In this document: piece after piece, positions 36,551 through 46,255 of the stretch | Layout: each line of letters opens with the position of its first letter | Position numbering within the stretch: the first letter of the stretch is position 1 | Assembly (NCBI RefSeq): GCF_019977755.1 | Contig: NZ_AP025144.1 | Location: 868,001-932,000, forward strand | Length of the DNA stretch: 64,000 bases | Direction of reading: 5' to 3' | Source: Vibrio penaeicida | Lineage (GTDB): Bacteria > Pseudomonadota > Gammaproteobacteria > Enterobacterales > Vibrionaceae | Notes under the pieces: model-generated | Databases searched by the model: none | What the model was told of the DNA's origin: nothing | What the model saw: the letters and a program-made list of their open reading frames with translations, nothing else | Translations under genes and position numbers: made by a program

Positions 36551-37147
36551 ATGAGCATGTCACTAATTACCAAATTGTTTCCTCTGAGTTCGGTTGTTTT
36601 ACCAGAGGGGAAAATGAACTTGAGAATATTCGAACCCCGTTACAAGAGACTGGTGAAAGAATGCTGCCAACAGAATGAGGGATTTGGAATATGCCTCATG
36701 TCCGACGGTGATGAGTCTTCCCCACACAACGTGTCTCAAATCGGCACGCTTGTTGAGATCGTGGACTTTGAAACGTTAGAAGACGGTTTGTTAGGGATTA
36801 CCGTGTATGGAAAGCAAAGAATCCGCGTAAAAAGGGTCTGGTCTGAGAAGGATGGATTGAGAGTAGGGGAGATTGAACACCTTCCTAATTGGCAAACAGC
36901 GGAGTTTGTTGAGGATACAAAGCATGTTTCGCAACAACTCAGGCATGTCTACAGTCAGTTCCCACAAGTTAAAAACCTGTATGAACAATGTTTTTTCGAC
37001 GATGCAACGTGGGTAAGTCAACGTTGGCTTGAGCTGCTACCGATAAACCAAACGAAATTCGATCTTTTGGTTTCCCAAGAATCTTGCAGTGCTACGTTGG
37101 ACTTTTTATCTGAAGCAATAGATAGCAAGCCACTAGCTCGAGACTAG
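36551..37147 (+). CDS. LON N-terminal substrate-binding domain protein
   Basis: 198 residues consisting of the Lon N-terminal (LON) domain alone, with no ATPase or protease part. The motif LFPLSSVVLPEGKMNLRIFEPRYKRLV near the start and GTLVEIVDFETLEDGLLGITVYG are diagnostic. Such stand-alone proteins probably bind unfolded substrates or act as adaptors, but no role is established. It lies just upstream of the ECF sigma-chrR pair and has the same kind of promoter, so it is probably part of the singlet-oxygen response. Confidence 0.85.
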   Translation: MSMSLITKLFPLSSVVLPEGKMNLRIFEPRYKRLVKECCQQNEGFGICLMSDGDESSPHNVSQIGTLVEIVDFETLEDGLLGITVYGKQRIRVKRVWSEKDGLRVGEIEHLPNWQTAEFVEDTKHVSQQLRHVYSQFPQVKNLYEQCFFDDATWVSQRWLELLPINQTKFDLLVSQESCSATLDFLSEAIDSKPLARD

Positions 37148-37204
37148 AGAATTAACCTTTAGTCTTTTTAAATCCATCTCTTTTGCCTGCTTTTCATTTT
37201 AAAG

Positions 37205-37231
37205 TGATCGATTATCTCGCGTGTTCGTATA
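37205..37231 (+). promoter_or_regulatory. ECF sigma autoregulatory promoter
   Basis: TGATCG (37205-37210), 15-bp spacer, CGTATA (37226-37231), about 70 bp before the sigma gene. The match to the RpoE/ChrR-type pattern suggests that the sigma factor transcribes its own operon. Confidence 0.6.
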
Positions 37232-37301
37232 TGCTTTCTACAGGAATAAAAACTATTTTCCAGTGCTGGGACAAGTCTCAGCTCGATGTTAAGGAACTAT
37301 C

Positions 37302-37913
37302 ATGAGCAAGACGCTAGAAGCAGGCTCTGAATGTCAGTCAAAAGCTAAAGGAATCGACCGAGCGCATTGGTCGGCTTGCATGGCACGAATTCAGAATGGA
37401 GACAAAGAGGCATACTCTGAAGTGTTTCGATTTTTCTCGCCAAGACTTAGAACATTCGTCATCAAGCACGTGAGTAACGAGCATGTGGCGGTTGAGATTA
37501 TCCAAGACACAATGGCGATGGTATGGCAGAAAAGTCATCTTTTTGATCCCGACAAAAGCTCGCTCTCAACTTGGATTTATACGATTGCGAGAAACTTAAG
37601 CTTCGACTTATTGCGAAAACAAAAAGGCAAAGAGCTTCATGTGCATTCTGAAGACATTTGGGCAAGCGACTATTGCCCGCCGGATCTTGTAGAGCATTAT
37701 TCCCCGGAACAAAATATGTTAAAAGAACAGGTCGTCCGTTTTTTGGACACTCTGCCGCAGAGTCAAAAAGACGTAGTTAAAGCGGTTTACCTAGATGAGC
37801 TTCCACATCAACAAGTCGCTGACATGTTTGATATTCCTTTAGGGACAGTAAAATCGCGGTTGCGACTTGCTGTAGAGAAGTTACGGCATTCAATGAAGGG
37901 AGATGCATTATGA
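37302..37913 (+). CDS. ECF sigma factor, RpoE/ChrR-type (ECF11-like)
   Basis: 203 residues. Region 2 is clear (FFSPRLRTFVIKHVSNEHVAVEIIQDTMAMVW, then SSLSTWIYTIARNLSFDLLR), and region 4 ends with a helix-turn-helix (LPHQQVADMFDIPLGTVKSRLRLAVEKLR). The partner gene encodes a ChrR zinc anti-sigma factor overlapping by 4 bp (ATGA), so this is the sigma factor of the singlet-oxygen response known from Rhodobacter and described in Vibrio. A matching autoregulatory promoter lies upstream. Confidence 0.9.
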   Translation: MSKTLEAGSECQSKAKGIDRAHWSACMARIQNGDKEAYSEVFRFFSPRLRTFVIKHVSNEHVAVEIIQDTMAMVWQKSHLFDPDKSSLSTWIYTIARNLSFDLLRKQKGKELHVHSEDIWASDYCPPDLVEHYSPEQNMLKEQVVRFLDTLPQSQKDVVKAVYLDELPHQQVADMFDIPLGTVKSRLRLAVEKLRHSMKGDAL

Positions 37914-38632
37914 GTTATCACCCAGAGTTCGAACTGATTCGCGCCTACGTAGATGGCACTATTGACCCTTGCCACGGCATTATGGTGGCAGCACACTTAG
38001 AAACATGCAGTCAATGTAGACAAACTGTTCAAAGGTTAGAGGCTGAAGCGGCTAATGATATGTTTGAAGCACACAGTGCTGCAGATGAGGCAAGCTTCGC
38101 TAAAGAACATGGCATCGATGAAGAAAAAAACGCACCTAGTCTAGATTTGGAATCAATGCTCTCAACCATAGTTGACATGAAACAGCTCAAGCCAACTTCT
38201 CATGCGGAAGAAACCCCTTCAGTGCATATTGAGTTAAATGGGAAGAAGTTCGTATTACCGAAGGCATTGAGAAATCAGGTGTCACGCATTGGTGAGTGGC
38301 GCAGTTACGGCGGTAAGGTTTACAGCGCTGCAATTGAGCTTGAAGAAAACGACGCGAGAATGAACCTACTTTACATCAAGGAAGGGGTTCAAGTACCTCA
38401 GCACACCCATAAAGGCGTCGAAACTACGCTAGTTCTTCATGGCAGTTTTAGTGATGAGGATGGGAAATATGCTGAGGGAGACATCATGTCTCGCGACGCT
38501 TCAGTGAAGCATGCTCCGCAAACGTCGGAAAATCAGGATTGTTTGTGTCTGACTGTTTTGACAGAGCCGATGATATTCACTCAAGGTGTGGCACGAGTCT
38601 TCAACTTGTTTGGACGAGGCATGTACCCTTAA
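37910..38632 (+). CDS. chrR: ChrR-family zinc anti-sigma factor with cupin domain
   Basis: 240 residues. The N-terminal anti-sigma domain carries a zinc site: His4, His29, Cys33 and Cys36 (HLETCSQC), with the same spacing as H6/H31/C35/C38 in Rhodobacter ChrR. The C-terminal cupin (residues ~145-225) has a second metal site in VPQHTHKGVETTLVLHGSF. The cupin is needed for release of sigma in response to singlet oxygen. The start overlaps the sigma gene by 4 bp. Confidence 0.92.
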   Translation: MSYHPEFELIRAYVDGTIDPCHGIMVAAHLETCSQCRQTVQRLEAEAANDMFEAHSAADEASFAKEHGIDEEKNAPSLDLESMLSTIVDMKQLKPTSHAEETPSVHIELNGKKFVLPKALRNQVSRIGEWRSYGGKVYSAAIELEENDARMNLLYIKEGVQVPQHTHKGVETTLVLHGSFSDEDGKYAEGDIMSRDASVKHAPQTSENQDCLCLTVLTEPMIFTQGVARVFNLFGRGMYP

Positions 38633-38662
38633 CGTTTACTCCAGTTAGATGAATAAAAAACG

Positions 38663-38692
38663 AAAAGAGGCTCTAATAAGAGCCTCTTTTTT
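38663..38692. terminator. Two-way terminator between chrR and ampG
   Basis: A 12-bp perfect stem AAAAGAGGCTCT / AGAGCCTCTTTT with a 4-nt loop, flanked by A-run and T-run, so it can serve both convergent genes. Confidence 0.88.
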
Positions 38693-38703
38693 ACGTCTGA
38701 AAT

Positions 38704-40086
38704 TTATTTAACCAAAGGAGAATCTTCCATTTCTTCTTTTTCAGATTCTTTTTTGGCTTTTGCCAACAAATTGGAGAAGTGATGTCTTAGAGAGTAAAGC
38801 ATAATCAAGCTTGGAATCACCATCAACGAAGTAACAATGAAGAAGGTTGACCAATCGTCCAAGAAATCCACAAGCTCTCCACTGAAAGACGCCAAAGTCG
38901 TTCTTCCGAAATTACCCAGTGAAGCAAGCAACGCGTATTGAGTTGCTGAGAACGCTTGACCTGTCATGGCAGTTAGGAAGGACACAAACGCGACGGTAGA
39001 AAATGCCGTTGTGAAGTTATCGACAACAATGGTTGCGAAGAAAAGCGTTTCACTCGGTCCTACTTTGGCTATCCAAGCAAACATCAAGTTGCTTGCTGCC
39101 ATTGCTATACCACCAATCATTAAGCCGCGAACAATACCAAACTTCACATTCACCATACTTCCGATGATGGTAAAGAGAATGGTAAAGCCCCAACCAATCA
39201 ATTTGGAGTAGTATCCAATTTGTTCATTACTGAAGCCGACTTCCTTATAAAACGTAATCGACATACGCCCCAAGAAGGCTTCACCGATTTTGAAAAGGAA
39301 TACGAATAAAAGCAGAGTAATGGCAACTTGCACACCGTTGCGTTTGAAGAAGTCATAAAACGGCTCAATAACGGTTACCGTAAACCACGCTGCTATCGGA
39401 GACCCGACGACTTCAGAGTGGCGTTCCTCGGCTTGTTTCTGAAGGGCTTCACGCTGAGTTTGTGGCTCGCCTACTAACAACGTAAATAGGATTAGCACAC
39501 CTATAATGATAGCCATTCCATAAAACACACCGTTCCAGCCAATGCTGTCGGCATTGATAAAGGCTAAATACCCTGGGAGAGAATAACCTGTCCACCAACC
39601 CACAACTGCCATAGCGGAAGCTTGAGGGAGTTTATTGGATTGCGATTTTGGGAAAGTATCAATACGGTAAGCATCAATGGCGATGTCTTGTGTTGCAGAC
39701 GCTATCGCAATACCGAAGGCAATCATTGATGTAAACATCAAGTTGGTTGCTGGGTCGACTCCTGCAATAAACAGAGTGCAAATCAAAATAAGACATTGAC
39801 ACAAAAGAATCCAACTGCGTCTTTGCCCTAACAAAGAGTGAAGAATGGGTAATTTTACGCGGTCGACTAAAGGTGCCCATAAAAAGTTAATAGCGTAAAC
39901 CGCGAAAATAGAACCAAAGTAACCAATTGCAGCGCGTGTTAGCCCTGCATCCTTAAGCCAACCGGACATGTTAGAGCCGATGAGTACCCAAGGAAAGCCG
40001 CTGGAGCAGCCCAGCATAAAGACCCAGAGCAAGCGTTTATCAAGGTAACTTCGGATAGTTTCTGTCCAAGTCATATTGCTTGACAT
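38704..40086 (-). CDS. ampG: Muropeptide permease AmpG (MFS)
   Basis: 460 residues and about 12-14 membrane helices. It opens with LLWVFMLGCSSGFPWVLIGSNMSGWL, and the motifs GYFGSIFAVYAINFLWAPLVDR and ATQDIAIDAYRID are typical of AmpG. AmpG imports anhydro-muropeptides from the periplasm for cell-wall recycling, and so links to MltA encoded at 29-30 kb. The yajG and cyclophilin genes lie upstream on the same strand, but a terminator separates them. Confidence 0.92.
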   Translation of the reverse strand: MSSNMTWTETIRSYLDKRLLWVFMLGCSSGFPWVLIGSNMSGWLKDAGLTRAAIGYFGSIFAVYAINFLWAPLVDRVKLPILHSLLGQRRSWILLCQCLILICTLFIAGVDPATNLMFTSMIAFGIAIASATQDIAIDAYRIDTFPKSQSNKLPQASAMAVVGWWTGYSLPGYLAFINADSIGWNGVFYGMAIIIGVLILFTLLVGEPQTQREALQKQAEERHSEVVGSPIAAWFTVTVIEPFYDFFKRNGVQVAITLLLFVFLFKIGEAFLGRMSITFYKEVGFSNEQIGYYSKLIGWGFTILFTIIGSMVNVKFGIVRGLMIGGIAMAASNLMFAWIAKVGPSETLFFATIVVDNFTTAFSTVAFVSFLTAMTGQAFSATQYALLASLGNFGRTTLASFSGELVDFLDDWSTFFIVTSLMVIPSLIMLYSLRHHFSNLLAKAKKESEKEEMEDSPLVK

Positions 40087-40116
40087 AGAACACTCCTTGT
40101 ATGAAAAGCGAAAGAA

Positions 40117-40139
40117 AACGCTGGCGTTTTGCCAGCGTT
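40117..40139 (-). terminator. Terminator between cyclophilin gene and ampG
   Basis: A 9-bp stem AACGCTGGC / GCCAGCGTT with a 5-nt loop, followed by TTTTCTTT on the minus strand. Confidence 0.8.
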
Positions 40140-40146
40140 AGTTTTG

Positions 40147-40689
40147 TTATTTTTGTAGAGTTACTTTTTTTATAACGATAGGTTCTACTGGAATATCTTG
40201 CATTCTACCCATGGACTTAGTTGGTTTGGTGGCCATTTGCTGAACCACATCAAATCCTTTGGTCACCTTTCCAAATACAGCGTAGCCTGGGTTGGAAGAT
40301 GAATAGTTCAGAAAGTCATTGTTTTGCAAGTTAATAAAGAACTGGCGTGTTGCAGAGTGAGGGTTAGATGTGCGTGCCATTGCGATAGTCGCAGTGTCGT
40401 TTTTCAAACCATTGCTGGCTTCATTCTTTATTGCATCATAAGTGGGCAGGCGACCCATTTTTTCATCAAACCCACCGCCTTGAGCCATAAAACCAGCAAT
40501 TACGCGATGAAATTGAGTGCCTTCATAGCTGCCATCTTCGATGTAGCGAAGAAAGTTTTTGACTGTGACAGGGGCTTTTTCTTCATTTAATTCCACTGTG
40601 AATGAGCCAAGTGTTGTTTCAAATACAACGTTTTGAGCCCAAGTTGGTAGTGAGAAAAGACATACCAAAGATAAAATCAGGCTGCGCAT
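40147..40689 (-). CDS. Periplasmic peptidyl-prolyl isomerase, cyclophilin type
   Basis: 180 residues with a signal peptide (MRSLILSLVCLFSLPTWA), so it is periplasmic like PpiA. Cyclophilin motifs are present: FETTLGSFTVELNEEKAP, FHRVIAGFMAQGGG with the catalytic Arg, and MARTSNPHSATRQFFINL. It speeds cis-trans isomerisation at proline during protein folding. The start overlaps the end of yajG by 1 bp (TAATG), so the two are coupled. Confidence 0.9.
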   Translation of the reverse strand: MRSLILSLVCLFSLPTWAQNVVFETTLGSFTVELNEEKAPVTVKNFLRYIEDGSYEGTQFHRVIAGFMAQGGGFDEKMGRLPTYDAIKNEASNGLKNDTATIAMARTSNPHSATRQFFINLQNNDFLNYSSSNPGYAVFGKVTKGFDVVQQMATKPTKSMGRMQDIPVEPIVIKKVTLQK

Positions 40690-41261
40690 TAGAATCTCTC
40701 CTTCATGTAGTTTAGAAGTTCTTTGTCGTTAGCGATTTCAGCAAGCACTAAGTCGACTACATCATTTAGTACCAATTCAACGTCGTCATTAGACGCAGAT
40801 AAAGTGCCCGTTTTCGTTGCTGTACCGTTGTAAGACTTAACGAGCTTACCGCGTGGTGTTTCAGCAGTAACCTGAAGCGTTACTTTGGCATCTAACTCGT
40901 TTTCCATTAATGTGTTTGAAACATTGACTAAAGCTTCTTGAACTTCAAGGCTAAGGGTATTGTTGCTGTTTGCTACCATTTGGAAACCTTGGGAGACCAA
41001 TTGCTGGTACATCGCAGTTTCAATGGCGATACGCAGATTTTGCTTTGTATGGATAGGTTGCGTCGTGCGACGACCGCTGTTGACTAACGCGACATACTGA
41101 GAAGTTCGTATATCACGGCTTTCTAGAGAGAAAGACTGCCCATTCACCAATTTTACGCTGCTCAAGGTTGGTGTCGGTGTGAGGTTTATTTGTTCTTCTT
41201 TCTGTGGAGAAGCGCAAGCTGCTAAAAGTGTTACAGATGCAGCAAGTATCAATTTTCTCAT
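40689..41261 (-). CDS. yajG: YajG-family lipoprotein
   Basis: 190 residues. The lipoprotein signal MRKLILAASVTLLAAC has a LAAC lipobox. The body (KLVNGQSFSLESRDIRTSQYVALV, then LRIAIETAMYQQLVSQGFQMV) matches YajG, an outer-membrane lipoprotein of unknown function that lies next to ampG and bolA in E. coli as well. A repeat element is inserted upstream, 40 bp before its start. Confidence 0.88.
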   Translation of the reverse strand: MRKLILAASVTLLAACASPQKEEQINLTPTPTLSSVKLVNGQSFSLESRDIRTSQYVALVNSGRRTTQPIHTKQNLRIAIETAMYQQLVSQGFQMVANSNNTLSLEVQEALVNVSNTLMENELDAKVTLQVTAETPRGKLVKSYNGTATKTGTLSASNDDVELVLNDVVDLVLAEIANDKELLNYMKERF

Positions 41262-41300
41262 GACGAATTCCTTAATTAAACAATCTCGCAGGATGGTTTT

Positions 41301-41568
41301 TAGGGTCTGTTGACCTTTCGCGGTTAAATTTTGTTCGAGCTATAAGCGTTTTAATCGCGGCGCAAGGTTTTTAGCCTAGTCACTCTAAGCAAAGACCTTG
41401 CAACAAAGAGTAAAGCGCTTATAGCCGAACCCTTTGGGCAGCGTTTGTGGCTTCTTTCTACTGCGTTATCGCTTATTGATGTAGAGCGACTACACCGAAT
41501 AAGCGCTGCCTTGTATAAAGAACCCACAATTCGCTGCAAAAATCAGCTCGAAAGGTCAACAGACCCTA
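41301..41568. mobile_element. MITE-like element, copy 2 (264 bp, TA flanks)
   Basis: The same element as at 11503-11783, in the opposite orientation. The two 18-bp terminal repeats are perfect (GGGTCTGTTGACC to GGTCAACAGACCC), and TA lies on each side (41301-41302 and 41567-41568). Stems occur at 41470-41505 and 41340-41424. The rlmG stop codon TAG is made of the flanking TA and the first base of the element. No transposase is encoded. Confidence 0.82.
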
Positions 41569-42702
41569 TTTTTTAGTGGCTTGTAATATAACAAATTTAC
41601 GGTTCGATGCGACGAGCTTAACCTGCGATTTTCCAAATAAGCGTTCAAGTTTTATATCGTAGCCTAGGTGACGGTTACCAATAACAAATAAATCCCCTCC
41701 ACTACTAAGAACATGCTTTGCATCACAGAACATCTGCCACGCAATGTGGTCTGTAACGGCTTGTTGTTGATGGAATGGAGGATTACATAACACTAAGTAA
41801 GTACTCTCTTTTTCAAATCCATCAAGGCAATTATTGGCTATACACTGGATATTGCGATCTTCACCCAGAGTTTCTGTGAGATTGCGCTTAGCCGATTCCA
41901 CAGCCATGTAGCTTTCGTCTACACAGGTAATACTTGCTTGAGGATTTAACTGCCCTGCTTTAACAGAAAGAACGCCATTACCACAACCAAGATCGAGAAT
42001 GTGCTCTAGCTCAGGGTTTTGAGGAATGTGCTCAAGCATAAAGCGCGCACCTAAATCGAGCGCTTCTCCGGAATAGACATTAGCGAGGTTGGTTAGAGAA
42101 AAGTTTTCACCGTCCACTTCCCATTTAGTTTCAGGTTCTGCCTTATGGCTGACGGGAGAGTTCGGTGTCGAGAATACAAGACGGTGCTTTTTCCACGCAA
42201 GAGAGGTCGTTGTGGTACCAAGGTGTTTTTCAAACAGCTTTAATGTGGATGTGTGTATTTCTTTAACTTTGTTCACTGCCACTATTTTGCAGTGTGAAGG
42301 TAACACCGACCGCAATTGGCTGAGCTGATACGTTAAAAATCGATTAATTTTGGGTATCTGCATAAGCACTAAATCGATATCGGTAGGGATGCATTCCAAG
42401 CTGGTTAGAAAGTCGACTTTATTGCATTGATTCCGTTGCAGATTTTTCAGTGTTCCTCGATGCGATACAAACGAGTCCGTCATCATCGTGACGTGATGTT
42501 TTTCTGAAAACCAGCAAGATAAAGCCCCAAAGTTATCGTTCAGAATAAGGATTTTTTTTCCGTCTGAAACTTTAAGCTCGTTCTCAACGTAATTAATAAG
42601 GTATTCGTCACCCGCATTCCATGCCTGAAGTGTTTCTTGTGCTCGTTTGGGAAAGCGTTGTAGCGTTAAAGTGCGACCGTCGATGTGTAGCTCGGTATTC
42701 AT
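41566..42702 (-). CDS. rlmG: 23S rRNA (guanine-1835-N2) methyltransferase
   Basis: The start is ATG 42702 (MNTELHIDGRTLTLQRFPKR), giving 378 residues, as in E. coli RlmG. The open frame extends upstream, but those residues do not belong to the family. The SAM motif is ILDLGCGNGVLSVKAGQLNP near residue 236, and the N2-guanine motif is LVLCNPPFHQQ near residue 305. It methylates G1835 of 23S rRNA. The stop codon is formed at the insertion edge of the repeat element, so the last residues may differ from the ancestral end. Confidence 0.93.
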   Translation of the reverse strand: MNTELHIDGRTLTLQRFPKRAQETLQAWNAGDEYLINYVENELKVSDGKKILILNDNFGALSCWFSEKHHVTMMTDSFVSHRGTLKNLQRNQCNKVDFLTSLECIPTDIDLVLMQIPKINRFLTYQLSQLRSVLPSHCKIVAVNKVKEIHTSTLKLFEKHLGTTTTSLAWKKHRLVFSTPNSPVSHKAEPETKWEVDGENFSLTNLANVYSGEALDLGARFMLEHIPQNPELEHILDLGCGNGVLSVKAGQLNPQASITCVDESYMAVESAKRNLTETLGEDRNIQCIANNCLDGFEKESTYLVLCNPPFHQQQAVTDHIAWQMFCDAKHVLSSGGDLFVIGNRHLGYDIKLERLFGKSQVKLVASNRKFVILQATKK

Positions 42703-42940
42703 TGTGCTTGGTTTCTTATGGGCTAAGAGCGCATTGTCGCAGAAAGCGGCAAATTCTAGAAATGAAAATAAATACAATTCGCTTGAATGAGTAGAAAAGA
42801 GGAGTGCTGCGAAGGGCTTGTTCTTCAAAAGCCACCTTGAGCGGTTATCTGACCTTAGAATGTTGTGATATTGATAACAAGGACATAGCGGGCGATCGTC
42901 AGTAAGGTATAATCAAACAAAAATTGAGCAAGGAATAAAT

Positions 42941-43255
42941 ATGATTCATGAAATCATTGAAGAAAAATTGCGCAGTGCGTTTGAACCAAAGCACTTAGAA
43001 GTTCTTAATGAAAGCTACATGCATAACGTCCCCAAAGGCTCTGAAAGTCACTTTAAAGTGATCATCGTCAGCCAAGCGTTTGAAAACTTGAGACTGGTTG
43101 CTCGTCACCGCAAAGTTAATGGCGTATTGATAGAAGAATTAGAAAATCACATACACGCTCTCTCTATTCATACCTATACTGAATCAGAATGGTTGCAACA
43201 AACGGATGGTGCTCCAGAGAGCCCAATGTGTTTGGGTGGAAGCAAACTGGGGTGA
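42941..43255 (+). CDS. bolA: BolA-family protein
   Basis: 104 residues with the BolA core [25 protein letters not shown] and the helix [19 protein letters not shown]. BolA proteins bind monothiol glutaredoxin and [2Fe-2S] clusters, and in E. coli BolA affects cell shape and stationary-phase genes. A GCAAGGAA ribosome site precedes ATG 42941. It is divergent from rlmG, and the ampG-yajG-bolA neighbourhood is conserved in enterics. Confidence 0.92.
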   Translation: MIHEIIEEKLRSAFEPKHLEVLNESYMHNVPKGSESHFKVIIVSQAFENLRLVARHRKVNGVLIEELENHIHALSIHTYTESEWLQQTDGAPESPMCLGGSKLG

Positions 43256-43666
43256 TTTTAAGGCGGCGTGGCTGCCTTTTTTGTGCAATTACTCGTTTAG
43301 TGAATGAATATTAAAGAAGTGAATTGTTAAAAAAAACATATAAATAAAAATGAATGGCTTAAGTCTAAATATTTTTATGAAATATTAACATTTGTGCGAC
43401 AGTTCAAACTTATTCACTTTGGTTAGCTAATCTATAACCAACATACAAAAAATTACAGATTTATCCAATGCATGGTCATGGCATCACCTTCACAAAAGAT
43501 GCTAGACTATCGCACCTGATAAAACTCGCTATTTTTTGTGACGAGTTAATTAAGAGGATGTTGCGATTTTGACCAGGGTGTCAGGTCAAAACCGGACACA
43601 AAATGTCGTGTCTAACTTTTACGCAATTAAAAGAATCTTTTTCCCGATAAAGTAGTGCAAGTGCGT
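43256..43666 (+). promoter_or_regulatory. Leader and promoter region of the nqr operon
   Basis: About 411 bp. Two hairpins lie close to the start of nqrA: TTTTGACC (43567-43574) with GGTCAAAA (43584-43591), and GACAC (43595-43599) with GTGTC (43608-43612). Neither has a T run, so they are more likely an operator or a leader RNA structure than a terminator. The upstream part is AT-rich. Confidence 0.5.
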
Positions 43667-45007
43667 ATGATTACAATAAATAAGGGCTTGGATATTCCAA
43701 TTTCTGGAGTTCCATCCCAGGTGATAAGTGATGGCAAGTCCATCAATAAAGTCGCCTTGCTTGGCGAAGAGTACGTTGGAATGCGTCCTACGATGCATGT
43801 TCGCGTAGGCGATGAAGTGAAGAAAGGTCAGGCTCTTTTTGAAGACAAAAAGAACCCAGGCGTGTTATTTACTTCTCCAGCAAGTGGTAAAGTCATTGAA
43901 GTTAACCGAGGCGCAAAGCGCGTTCTTCAATCTGTAGTGATTGAAGTTTCTGGTGACGAGAAAGTGACTTTTGACAGTTACACAGCCGATAAATTAGTGA
44001 GCCTTGAACGTGAAGCGATCAAAACTCAACTGGTTAATTCTGGCGCGTGGACTGCACTCCGTACTCGTCCGTTCAGCAAGGTTCCCGCGATCGAGTCTTC
44101 AACTCAAGCTATCTTTGTAACCGCTATGGATACCAACCCATTGTCGGCAGATGCTGGAGTGATCATTAACGAGCAGTCTGATGCTTTCACTGCCGGTTTG
44201 GACGTTCTTTCACGTCTAACGGATGGCAAAGTATTAGTGTGTAAGAATGGCGAAAGCCTTCCTCGCTCATCTCAATCAAATGTTGAAGAACATGTATTTG
44301 ATGGACCACACCCAGCAGGGCTTGTTGGTACACACATGCATTTCCTTTACCCAGTTAACGAAGAATACGTTGCTTGGAGCATCAACTATCAAGATGTGAT
44401 TGCAATCGGTCATCTCTTCCTTACTGGTGAAGTCTATTCAGACCGTGTTGTTTCTCTGGCAGGTCCAGTGGTAAACAACCCTCGTCTAGTACGTACAACA
44501 ATGGGTGCAAACTTAGATCAGCTTACCGATGGTGAGATGATGCCTGGTGATGTACGTATTATTTCTGGTTCTGTACTAGCTGGTACTCAAGCGAAAGGTC
44601 CTCATGCCTTCCTTGGTCGTTACCACCTTCAAGTGTCTGCACTTCGTGAAGGCTATGAAAAAGAGCTATTTGGCTGGGCGATGCCTGGTAAGAACAAATA
44701 CTCTATTACTCGTGCATATTTTGGTCACCTGTTCTCAGGGCGTCTGTTTAACATGACAACAACGACCAACGGTAGTGATCGTTCTATGGTGCCAATCGGT
44801 AACTATGAGAAGGTATTACCACTGGATATGGAACCAACTCTGCTGCTTCGTGACCTATGTGCCGGCGATACTGATAGTGCTCAGTCACTCGGTGCGCTTG
44901 AGCTGGACGAAGAAGATTTAGCACTGTGTACGTTTGTGTGCCCAGGTAAATATGATTACGGCGAGTTGCTTCGTGAATGTCTAGACAAGATCGAGAAGGA
45001 AGGTTAA
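43667..45007 (+). CDS. nqrA: Na+-translocating NADH:quinone reductase subunit A
   Basis: 446 residues from ATG 43667 ([14 protein letters not shown], the usual opening). An in-frame GTG at 43655 is less likely. NqrA is the peripheral cytoplasmic subunit linked to quinone binding. The conserved stretches [21 protein letters not shown] and [21 protein letters not shown] are present. It starts the six-gene operon whose product pumps Na+ while oxidising NADH, the main Na+ pump of marine vibrios, and supplies the sodium gradient that drives Na+-dependent motors and transporters. Confidence 0.97.
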   Translation: MITINKGLDIPISGVPSQVISDGKSINKVALLGEEYVGMRPTMHVRVGDEVKKGQALFEDKKNPGVLFTSPASGKVIEVNRGAKRVLQSVVIEVSGDEKVTFDSYTADKLVSLEREAIKTQLVNSGAWTALRTRPFSKVPAIESSTQAIFVTAMDTNPLSADAGVIINEQSDAFTAGLDVLSRLTDGKVLVCKNGESLPRSSQSNVEEHVFDGPHPAGLVGTHMHFLYPVNEEYVAWSINYQDVIAIGHLFLTGEVYSDRVVSLAGPVVNNPRLVRTTMGANLDQLTDGEMMPGDVRIISGSVLAGTQAKGPHAFLGRYHLQVSALREGYEKELFGWAMPGKNKYSITRAYFGHLFSGRLFNMTTTTNGSDRSMVPIGNYEKVLPLDMEPTLLLRDLCAGDTDSAQSLGALELDEEDLALCTFVCPGKYDYGELLRECLDKIEKEG

Positions 45008-45010
45008 GTC

Positions 45011-46255
45011 ATGGCCCTAAAGAAGTTTCTTGAAGATATAGAGCACCATTTTGAACCTGGTGGCAAACATGAAAAATGGTTTGCACTGTACGAAGCTGTA
45101 GCAACAGTATTCTATACACCTGGCTTGGTGACAAAACGTGGTTCACACGTTCGTGATAGCGTTGACTTAAAACGCATCATGATCATGGTTTGGTTTGCGA
45201 CGTTCCCAGCAATTTTCTGGGGTATGTACAACGCAGGTAACCAAGCAGTTATGGGTCTTAATCATCTTTACCAAGGTGCAGAACTAGCGAATGTTGTCGC
45301 TGGCAACTGGCACTATTGGCTGACAGAGATGATTGCCGGTCCAGTTTCCGTTGAAGCCGGGTGGGGAACCAAGATGATTCTTGGTGCAACCTATTTCCTA
45401 CCGATTTACCTAACAGTCTTTGTGGTAGGTGGCTTCTGGGAAGTTCTATTCTGTATGGTTCGTAAGCACGAAGTAAACGAAGGTTTCTTTGTTACTTCAA
45501 TCTTGTTTGCGTTAATCGTTCCGCCAACACTTCCTCTTTGGCAAGCAGCTCTAGGTATTACCTTTGGTGTTGTAGTTGCGAAAGAAATCTTTGGTGGTAC
45601 AGGTCGTAACTTCCTTAACCCAGCGCTTGCTGGTCGTGCGTTCCTATTCTTTGCATACCCAGCACAAATCTCTGGTGATGTAGTTTGGACTGCGGCGGAT
45701 GGTTTCTCTGGTGCGACTGCTCTTAGCCAATGGGCTCAAGGCGGTAACGGCGCGCTAGTGAACACGATCACAGGTGATGCAATCACTTGGATGGATGCTT
45801 TCCTAGGTAATATCCCAGGTTCTATCGGTGAAGTGTCGACTCTGGCGCTTATGATCGGTGCTGCGTTTATTGTTTATATCGGTGTTGCCTCGTGGCGAAT
45901 CATCATTGGTGTTCTTTTAGGTATGGTGGCGACGTCATTCCTGTTCAACGTCATTGGTTCAGACACTAACCCATTGTTCAGCATGCCGTGGCATTGGCAC
46001 CTAGTTTTAGGTGGTTTTGCATTTGGTATGTTCTTCATGGCAACCGACCCAGTATCTGCTTCCTTTACGAATAAAGGTAAGTGGGCATACGGTGCACTGA
46101 TTGGTGCAATGTGTGTGATGATTCGTGTGGTTAACCCAGCTTACCCAGAAGGTATGATGCTGGCGATTCTATTTGCGAACCTATTCGCACCTCTGTTCGA
46201 CCACGTCGTGATCGAGAAGAACATCAAGCGGAGAAAAGCACGTTATGGCAAGTAG
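45011..46255 (+). CDS. nqrB: Na+-NQR subunit B
   Basis: 414 residues, a multi-helix membrane subunit. The motif [10 protein letters not shown] near residue 236 carries the threonine that binds FMN covalently, the site modified by ApbE. It shares a family with RnfD. The gene lies 3 bp after nqrA and overlaps nqrC by 11 bp. Confidence 0.97.
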   Translation: MALKKFLEDIEHHFEPGGKHEKWFALYEAVATVFYTPGLVTKRGSHVRDSVDLKRIMIMVWFATFPAIFWGMYNAGNQAVMGLNHLYQGAELANVVAGNWHYWLTEMIAGPVSVEAGWGTKMILGATYFLPIYLTVFVVGGFWEVLFCMVRKHEVNEGFFVTSILFALIVPPTLPLWQAALGITFGVVVAKEIFGGTGRNFLNPALAGRAFLFFAYPAQISGDVVWTAADGFSGATALSQWAQGGNGALVNTITGDAITWMDAFLGNIPGSIGEVSTLALMIGAAFIVYIGVASWRIIIGVLLGMVATSFLFNVIGSDTNPLFSMPWHWHLVLGGFAFGMFFMATDPVSASFTNKGKWAYGALIGAMCVMIRVVNPAYPEGMMLAILFANLFAPLFDHVVIEKNIKRRKARYGK

